The translations under genes were made by a program, and so were the position numbers. The notes below the pieces were generated by a model. That model was given only the letters and a program-made list of their open reading frames with translations, was not told the origin of the DNA and did not search any database. From Pseudopyrenochaeta lycopersici (taxonomy: Eukaryota > Ascomycota > Dothideomycetes > Pleosporales > Pseudopyrenochaetaceae), in NCBI GenBank assembly GCA_003313425.1, contig NHZP01000011.1:124001-188000 (forward strand): a stretch of 64,000 nt of DNA, written 5' to 3'. Each line of letters opens with the position of its first letter. Position 1 is the first letter of the stretch. Shown here piece by piece: positions 56,849-64,000 of this stretch.

Positions 56849-58653
56849 CTACAAGATATATCTGAACTGAGGATTCTTGCGATCGGTTGAGTCATCTTCA
56901 TACGCATGCTCGAAACCCTCCAGAACACCCGTCTTATCCCTTTTGTTGTTGACAGCAACGCACCAGAAGCGATACACAATCGCCAATAGACCTGCAATAA
57001 TTGCGGTCACAGAGGTGACGATGAAGCCGGGCTCGTAGCGAGGAGCATCTTGTGGTTTGAACACAAGGGGTCCGACAAAATTACCCAAACAATAGCCAAT
57101 ATAAATCCCGGAGGAAGCAACGGTCCTCTTGGTGTACCCAGCTGTATTTGCGAGCCCGAGACCCATCAGAACAGCGTACCCTCCGCCGACAGAAGGCAGA
57201 ATGTAGCAGGCAAAGAGGAGTGCCCCAGTCTGACTTCTAGGCAGGAGCCAAAGGAGTAGCGCCGCCAGTGTCGTTCCCATCTGACAAGCAAAGATAGCCC
57301 ACGATCGCAGACCAGTAAATTTGTAGCAGAGCCATGGCACAATCAGTTGAAGCGTTCCAGCATAGGCACCTGCAGGCATGACTAGCAAGAGAGACTTTAC
57401 TGTGGTGAAACCGAAGGAGTTAATGATAATCGGAATAAAGGTCGAAATTGGGCCATTGGCAATCATAGAGAGGAAGGCGATAGCGAACATAAGCCAGAAC
57501 TTTTCATCCAAAAGAAGCTCAAGGACCTGCTCCTTCTTGAAATGTGTGTTCCGAACTCCGGAATTGTTGGATCGCAGGCGGGCGACGGAGATATAGCGCT
57601 GCCTCTCGTTGAAGCCACGAGCGCGAACTGGGTCCGGGGGTAGAAGCCACCAAAGTGCGATTCCCCAGACAATTGTGAGTGCACCAGCGAAAAGATACCT
57701 ACAGCCGAGTGTGAATGTCAGTGCGAATTCTCACATGCCCTTCGTGTTGAGTCATTACGTACATATACTTCCACGGTCGAAGAGGGCCTTTAGCCTGACC
57801 AAGACCGTAGTTGACGAGAGGCGAGAAGATAGAGACATAGCCAGTGCAGGAGTACCAGATGCTAGGGCTTGTTAGTCATAAGTATAATCTGACGGTTGTG
57901 TTGTGACGCACCCCATTCTGAACGCTTGCTCGTTCTTTTTGTAGAAAGAGCCAACGATAACCATGAACATAGGGCTTATTCCAGATTCTAGTAGGCCTAG
58001 GAAGAAACGTTGGACATAAAGGTCCTTGAAGTCGCGGCATACGACTGTCAGAATGAGACAGATGCCCCAGACCGTGACAATTCCAGACGCCACTCGCTCG
58101 ATAGGCCATCGTTGGGCAAGGTACATTGCGGGATAAGCGCCTATGATAAAGCCAAGCTATGGAAAAGTAAGTAATGGCCTTCCACGCACGTAAATATACC
58201 CTTACATAGAAGATAGCTGCAGACATGGAGTAACGGTTACCCTTCCTCAGATGCAAATCATCCCGTAAGCCAAAGAGAGCCTATTTAGATATTAGCCAGG
58301 GCACCGACTTTAAATAACAGCACCTGGTACTTACTGCTTGTGACAGCATAGCTTTATCGTAGTATTGCAATCCGTAAGTAACACAGAGGACAGGCATGAG
58401 GCGCCAATCAATCTTGCGCCTCACTTGGGTTTCCTCCTTCTCGGTCCATGACTCTTCTCCTGTGTACGCAACAAGGACCCTGATATGATGTTAATGCAGG
58501 GTTTCTCAGAGAGTATGATGGGCCGACGTACTTCACTGCCTCATCGCCATGCACTGTGTCAACAGTCTTCAACTGTCGACCATCTTCGATGTCGCTGCCT
58601 ACAGGAGCTGAAGTCTCCTGGTAGATCTCTTGTGGCTTCTCAGTGCCCGTCAT
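56849..58653 (-). CDS. MFS transporter, anion:cation symporter (Dal5/Tna1-like)
   Basis: Six exons (minus), 58653-58532, 58479-58335, 58280-58206, 58156-57912, 57861-57763 and 57698-56849, give 511 residues. Phases agree at every junction. After a hydrophilic start of about 60 residues come the motifs typical of the allantoate/nicotinate permease family: WRLMPVLCVTYGLQYYDKA, then RFFLGLLESGISPMF, FYKKNEQAFR and RSNNSGVRN in the central loop, with about 12 helices. Family members import small carboxylates or their analogues with protons. Unlike the exporters at 9.4 and 20.7 kb, this carrier suggests uptake of a substrate for the cluster. It is divergent from the metallo-hydrolase by 465 bp. 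Confidence 0.92.
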
Positions 58654-59118
58654 GGTGAAAGACCCTAAACTTCTGATAAGATCTAGAAAAGTCGAGTGTC
58701 CCAAGATGTGTGACAATGATCGACAAGAAGCAGCTTTATGTATATTCGTTCCAAGCCACCAACCCTGTTACGGTTATGTCCAATCTGGTTGGAAGCTAAG
58801 TTTCTGGGGAATGCGGTGCCCCAGGTTTCCTCAGCGAACAGGCGAGTTTTCCTGTCTGTCGGGTCTACGGGCCATTATGGAGAGGTTCACCGCAAATCTG
58901 TGCAGACCGGCAAACATTATTTGCCGAAGGCATGAATCATGGTACGCTAGGTAAAGACAAATCAAGCTTCCCGAGGGATCATGCGACGTCGGTTATGGCC
59001 GGGGTTTCTCTTCTGCGGGGACTTTTCCGCTTGTTCGCTTGCCCCTGGCGTCCAATTGGCCGCCATCATCGACTCGCCAAACATCAGCAATCTGATTGAC
59101 CCTGAAACTTGACTTTCA
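58654..59118. promoter_or_regulatory. Divergent promoter, Dal5-like carrier and metallo-hydrolase
   Basis: It contains CGGTTAT followed by GGCCGG at 58990-59001, like the repeats in the dehydrogenase/monooxygenase promoter. It is a candidate shared site for the cluster's Zn2Cys6 regulator. Binding is inferred. Confidence 0.45.
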
Positions 59119-60303
59119 ATGAGGCGAACGTCTTCAAAGAATACATTCATGGCTTCGAAACCTCATATCATCGTACCTTACGGTACCACGACAGTGAAGA
59201 CCCATCTCATTAATCCTGTCAATTTTGGACCAGCGCAAATCCACCGGTTTATGGCCCCACCAGTGCCAGGCCTTGAGATATTCAAGACGTCGCCGTCGCA
59301 TTCATTCTTCATAGAACATCCGTCAGGTCGCAAGCTAGTTTTTGACCTAGGCATCAGGAAAGATTATCAGAACTACTCGAAACAAGTTGCTGAATACTTG
59401 CCAACTACAAAATACGACATTCAGGTTTCAGAAAATGTGGCAGACATCTTGGAGAAGAATGGTATAGATTTGGCAAATGTAGAGGCTGTCATCTGGAGCC
59501 ACTGGCATTGGGAGTACGTCATATCTTTCGTGAGGCACTTCGTGTTCTGATCAGATTGCAATAGTCACATTGGCGATCCGTCTTCATTTCCACATAGCGT
59601 TGATCTGGTGGTCGGGCCAGGCTTCAAAAACGCAATGTTACCTGGATATCCAGCTAACCCAGACTCACCTATCCGAGAAAGTGACTATGCGAACAGGACG
59701 CTTCGAGAAATTACCTTCGATAAGGATCTAAGGATTGGGAAATTCCCCGCGTACGATTACTTCGGGGATGGCAGCTTCTATCTGCTGGACAGTCCTGGTC
59801 ATGCAATAGGCCATCTTTGTGGGCTGGCACGAACAACTACTGGCCAGGAAGACTCATTCGTGCTGCTTGGAGGCGACATCTGCCACTACGCTGGTATTTT
59901 CCGGCCCTCGAAACACTTGTCCGTTCCAGATGCCATCTTGCCACACCCTTGCTTTGCAGACGCAGATTTTCCACTATGTCCAGGAACAGCATTCGCAGAG
60001 CTCCAGAAATCTCGGGGTAGGTCATCTACCGACTCTCTTTACGACATGACTTTCGGGCATGATATTCCGCTTGCTCAAAACACAGCCACATGGCTGCAAG
60101 AGCTTGACGCAGATGAGCGGATATTCGTGATCATTGCACATGATTCAACTGTGAGGGATGGTGTTGACCACTATCCGAAGTCATTAAATGATTGGAGAGC
60201 AAAAGGATGGGGTAAATCGCTTAAGTGGGCATTCTTCCGAGATCTAGAGGTATTCTGGAACGCGCAGGGTATCCTAAAGAAAGACCGTAGAACGGCTCAA
60301 TGA
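59119..60303 (+). CDS. Metallo-beta-lactamase-fold hydrolase (lactonase-like)
   Basis: Two exons, 59119-59513 and 59565-60303, give 377 residues; a second ATG at 59149 would give 367. Splicing of the 51-bp intron creates the metal-binding motif SHWHWDHIGD (HxHxDH) exactly at the junction. The next ligands are His in DSPGHAIGHLCG and Asp/His in GGDICHY. A late HDSTV segment may supply the final His. Members hydrolyse lactones, thioesters or similar bonds with two zinc or iron ions. No signal peptide. Beside a Baeyer-Villiger enzyme, opening of the resulting lactone is the natural role, though this is inference from context. Confidence 0.92.
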
Positions 60304-60640
60304 GTTTTTATTAAGACCAAGCTGGTCAAAAATTCCAGATTCTGCTTTGCGACGTGTTTATTTACCTAGGTGTGTCCATCCGCAGGAGTTACAATCCCTG
60401 CGTGTTGTTGATGAGTCTCGCGCGCTACTGCAAATGAGGTGCCAATGCTCGCGGCTCGCTCATATCCAACAACCCGGGTTGTTGTGGGTTCCCGAATAAT
60501 GGGCTGGATTGGACAGTATGCTTCCTGGTGGTGGTGAACTTGGCGCTTTTGCGCTATTGGTAGCTCTCTGCCGGGAGCCTAGCGGAGAACACCTACGGTG
60601 GACGATTACAGGGTGTAGTGCAATAGCCTTTTCCGAGCCG
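60304..60640. other. Boundary between the gene cluster and transposon DNA
   Basis: GC-balanced 3' flank of the hydrolase. A short perfect palindrome AACAACCCGGGTTGTT lies at 60467-60482 and may mark a transposon end or a hairpin. I could not find its partner inside the window. Confidence 0.4.
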
Positions 60641-60996
60641 AGGAAAACCAAAACCTCCAAAATAACCAACATTAATCATCGTACAAGTGTAAATTATAGT
60701 ATAAAAATAAATAATAACTATAATAACATACGAAAAGTATAAAGTATAGAGTTAGGTTTAATTTTCTCTAGTCCTATCAAAATCTATAGCGTACGAGGGT
60801 CTTGCTTATATAAGTTAAGATTACCCCGCAATAAGCGGTGAAGTACTTAACTCTTCTTCTTCTATCCTATCTTTTTATACTTTAACAGTATTTAATATGC
60901 GTACGTTAAGTAATAACCTCTTAAGAGAAGAATTATTAACTATATATATAGCTAGTAGAGGGATATAGATTAATCTTGACCCTTTTCAGCTTAAGC

Positions 60997-61769
60997 TAAT
61001 TACCTAATTTCACGAGGGAAAAAGTTATAGAAACCTCGTACGATAGTTACGTGAAGAGCATGAAGTTAAGATTAGCCTTCGTACGCTTAAGTCACGGTTT
61101 AAGGAGTGGGAGATATCTAAGAGACTAAGTTTTAAAGAGGAGGAAGATATCCAGCGCCGTATTAAGGTCCTTTACTTCTAGGTTAGGTTAGACGATAAAG
61201 ATATGCTTATTAAGTTAAGAAGGCAAGGGTTTCATATTAGACCTTATACCCTTGTACGACTTCGATTTAAGCTAGGACTTCGTCGTAGGATCTGTAATCC
61301 TGAAGAACTCCAACAGGCTGAGCTTATCGTACAATAACTTATTAAAGAGGGCCTCCAGTCAGGAGCAATTGATAGATATGGTAGGCAGTATCTCTATCTC
61401 CATTACCGTCAGATGGGGATGAATATTGCAAGGGATCGTATGTTCCAGGCCTATCGTACGATGAACCCAGTTGGGATTGAGAGGAGAGAGAGAGATCTAC
61501 AAAGAAAAAGAGGCGAGTATATCGTACGAGGACCAAACTACATCTGGTCAGTTAATGGACATGAGAAGTTAAAGCCGTACGGTTTTGAGATATATGCCTG
61601 TATTGATGCGTACGCTAGATATGTGATATGGGTATTTATTGGTATTTCAGCTGGTACGGCAGTAAGCGTTGGACAGCAATATCTTAGTGCCGTACGACAG
61701 GCAGTTGTGGTGCCTCAGTTTATTCGATCAGACTGTGGGAGAGAAACTGGGCAATTAGCGTACGCCTAA
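60997..61769 (+). pseudogene. Integrase-core transposase remnant
   Basis: N-terminal pieces read FHEGKSYRNLVR, a stop, then LREEHEVKISLRTLKSRFKEWE, like the Clr5-type helix-turn-helix at the head of some fungal transposases. After two more stops comes an open run from 61413 with NPVGIERRERD, YIVRGPNYIWSVNGHEKL, YACIDAYARYVIW and IRSDCGRET. The Asp residues in WSVNGH (Asn here; Asp in typical relatives), ACIDAY and RSDCG correspond to the integrase-core region of a widespread fungal family. Replacement of the first expected Asp by Asn and the stops show it is dead. I cannot name the transposon superfamily with certainty. Confidence 0.7.
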
Positions 61770-62669
61770 TTCTGCCTCTTATAAAAAGCTCAGCCAGGAA
61801 TTCAGTTCTAAGATTGCTATATGTATGGTACGAGTACTGCGAACTAAAGGATTAAGTTATGGTGGCAGCAACTCTTAAAGAGCTTACTTTTTAGGTAGAG
61901 GGTTTGTATACGTACGACTTTATAAGTATTAAACTAACATTCTACAGACTTATTTTAAGCAGCTTGAGCAGGACAGCTTTTTTTCTACGTACTGTACGGC
62001 TGATCAGATTGCATTATATGCAGTCTATTTCCCTATTCTCTGGGAGGAGATATACTCGTACGTTAATATATAGAATTCCTATAGGATTAGGCAGCAAGCA
62101 AACCGGCCAAACGCTGTTGTCGGACGACCATACATGCTTTACTATAACCCTCCAAAGCCTACTAGAGATTATGGTATATCGTACGACCAAGAAACACTAG
62201 AAGATCTTAAGAGCCACCTCCTATCGTGGGATGTAACAGCATATCTTCCAGAAGAGACAATAGCTTAGTGTACGAGTAAGCTGGCAGAAATTGGATTTAA
62301 TCCGTACAAGGCAAAAATACATACGTTTAAGAACTGAGAAGAGCTATTTAAGGACATATATCTTCAGCTAAGGCGGCTAGTAATTAACTATATCGGACGA
62401 GGTAGCCAGCCTGAACTTAGTCTACTACCACATCCAATAGGAAGTTAGGACTGGGAGGTAAGTTTTGTACGATAAGAAATAACGCATATACTAAGAGATC
62501 TAGCCTCCTCCACGCGAAGCTCATATCGTACGCGAGGTTGATTTAGATACAGACTTTCCTGTAAACAGTTAGTAATTAACAAAATAGCGGTGTATAACTA
62601 TAAGCTGTATAAGCTACAGGATCTAGATATAGTAAGGAGAAAAAGGTCGTACGATAGATAAAAGGTGTA

Positions 62670-62717
62670 TTGCACCTTCTATTGCACCTTCTCTTGCACC
62701 CTCTCTTGCACTCTTTC
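62670..62717 (+). repeat. Imperfect 12-bp minisatellite, four units
   Basis: Units of the form TGCACCTTCTCT are repeated four times with a few substitutions, all C/T or A/T. In one frame the unit reads Ala-Pro-Ser-Leu. It may be a former coding repeat of the transposon. Confidence 0.8.
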
Positions 62718-64000
62718 TTATACTTTTCCTTATAGTCTATCGTACGCTATTAATCTTATGCTATCCGAAGGAACTTGTTAAGCAAATAGTTTATTCCACC
62801 ATGGAGCCGTACGACCTAGAGAGTTCTGTCAAGAGTGTGGTACTAGGAGAGACCTAGCTATCAAACAAGAGCAACATACTACCGTACGACAACCTCATAA
62901 TATTACTCAAGGTCAGGGTAGTAGTACTGTACGAGCCAGATCTCTTCCAGGCCCACAAGATAAGGTTATTAGGTTGGACGATGATGAACCAACACCAAAA
63001 GCAAAGAAAGGATTATTTGTCCTATCAGCTTCTATCCAGGTACTACGGCAATCTACTGAATCTCAGCGTACCCACGCTCGTACGGCTGTTAATAGCGCCC
63101 GCCAGCAATCACTACAAGGCCGTAGTACAACAGTTAAGAAGATATTTCTTAAAGTTCAGCTATAGTATATATACTACTCGTCTAGGGATGTATATAGTAT
63201 ACATAGCCGCCAGTTTATTATAGACGAGTCTTAAATGTTTCGTACGTAATATTAGTATATTTTAAGCTTTTACTAATTACTTTAGATCCTTTATCTCTTA
63301 CGCTTACTAATAATGATATTAAAGGGGCAGACGACTTTCTTAATAACTATATCTTAAATAATATAGATATAGAGTAGGAGGAGTCGTACGATAAACTACT
63401 ACGGTACCTTGCAACTCAAGTTGATACCAAAACTAGTCCAGTAAAGCTCTCAGCTTCTGCGAAAAGGAGCCGTACGATACATCAGCTTATTAAATTAGCC
63501 TTATTTCTCTAATTAGGCAAGGGTACAATTTAAGTTTGTGTCTGTTTTAAAGATACTGTGTACGAGCCTCAGCCTAAGTCTCCTACTCCTATTACACCTT
63601 CCCCACTTCCACATCGTACGAAGAAGCTAAAGGGAAAACCCCTATTTATTAAGGAAGAGAAGGCTAAGGTTTCTACTAGAAAGAGTGCCGTACGTACACA
63701 TATACTATCTTCTGGCACTCAAGTAAAGAATAAAGTAGATAATAAACTTCATTAGCTAAAAAAGAGAATAGTACTATCGTACGGTAGCCGAAAGAGGGAT
63801 ATTTCGCAGGTATCTACACCACAAGATTCTAAAACACCTCTAAATATAAGAGAGAATATAGGCTAAACACAAACACCTTCACACGAGAAGGGAGCACCCT
63901 TATACAATAATAATACTCTCTTTAAAGAGGATAGTCTATCTGATATTCTTCTTCCAGGAACTGAAAGTATCTTATACAATAATTTACTATATAATCTTCG

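Larger units (their letters stand above)
60790..63783. repeat. Dispersed array of the palindrome CGTACG
   Basis: By eye I count 25 exact copies, starting at 60790, 60900, 61037, 61080, 61455, 61523, 61576, 61609, 61691, 61759, 61911, 62057, 62180, 62527, 62648, 62741, 62808, 62883, 63079, 63241, 63385, 63471, 63615, 63689 and 63778. About ten one-mismatch versions (TGTACG, GGTACG, CGTACA) fill most of the larger gaps. Spacing is irregular, mostly 30-150 bp. Copies occur in all three frames of the transposase remnant and outside it. The other 60 kb contain about ten. Confidence 0.85.
60641..64000 (+). mobile_element. Decayed integrase-type transposon, truncated by window end
   Basis: AT-rich DNA with transposase coding pieces, frequent TAG/TAA interruptions and a striking array of CGTACG palindromes. 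The left end is not defined, and the element runs past the window. Downstream pieces at 62974-63165 and 63558-63755 (Lys/Ser/Thr/Pro-rich) could be the remains of the C-terminal region or a second protein. Confidence 0.75.

Noticed and set aside
62669..62720. CRISPR-like spaced repeat
   Set aside because: It is a contiguous 12-bp minisatellite without spacers, in a eukaryotic transposon.

Overview
The window is nuclear DNA of a filamentous ascomycete (Pezizomycotina). Genes carry short GT-AG introns (about 45-75 bp) with CTAAC/CTGAC-type branch sites. Zn2Cys6 regulators, DHA/Dal5-type MFS carriers and a CorA-like membrane protein are typical of these fungi. Several transposons are wrecked by C-to-T changes of the kind caused by repeat-induced point mutation (RIP). 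A Dothideomycete is plausible, but the sequence alone does not prove it.

Layout. 1-1585: no gene. 1586-6817: a complete, apparently young Ty3/Gypsy chromovirus on the minus strand, with identical 173-bp LTRs, a 5-bp target duplication, intact gag, and pol in the same frame behind one amber codon. 9.4-32.8 kb: a gene-rich accessory block with a DHA2 carrier, CocE-type hydrolase, Zn2Cys6 regulator, two phytanoyl-CoA-dioxygenase-like (PhyH) enzymes flanking a second carrier, an FAD monooxygenase, a short-chain dehydrogenase and a regulator-like protein. It looks like a tailoring or catabolic cluster without a PKS or NRPS backbone in view. A 440-bp fold-back element lies at 17.4-17.9 kb.

35.1-42.5 kb: a divergent gene pair. 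The plus gene couples a trypsin-like protease domain (His, Asp and GDSG motifs) to a CorA-like membrane domain, with one frame break. The minus gene is split by a RIP-damaged pogo/Fot1 transposon inserted at a TA and also carries a premature stop. 44.1 kb: a tautomerase; 46.7 kb: a transposase tail; 47.8 kb: a four-helix membrane protein.

50.1-60.3 kb: a compact five-gene cluster of short-chain dehydrogenase, Baeyer-Villiger monooxygenase, Zn2Cys6 regulator, Dal5-type carrier and metallo-beta-lactamase-fold hydrolase. Together these could import a cyclic alcohol or ketone, oxidise it to a lactone and open it. A CGGTTRT motif occurs in both divergent promoters. 60.6-64.0 kb: a decayed integrase-type transposon, running off the window, in which the palindrome CGTACG occurs about 25 times in 3 kb. 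I find no feature that explains this array.
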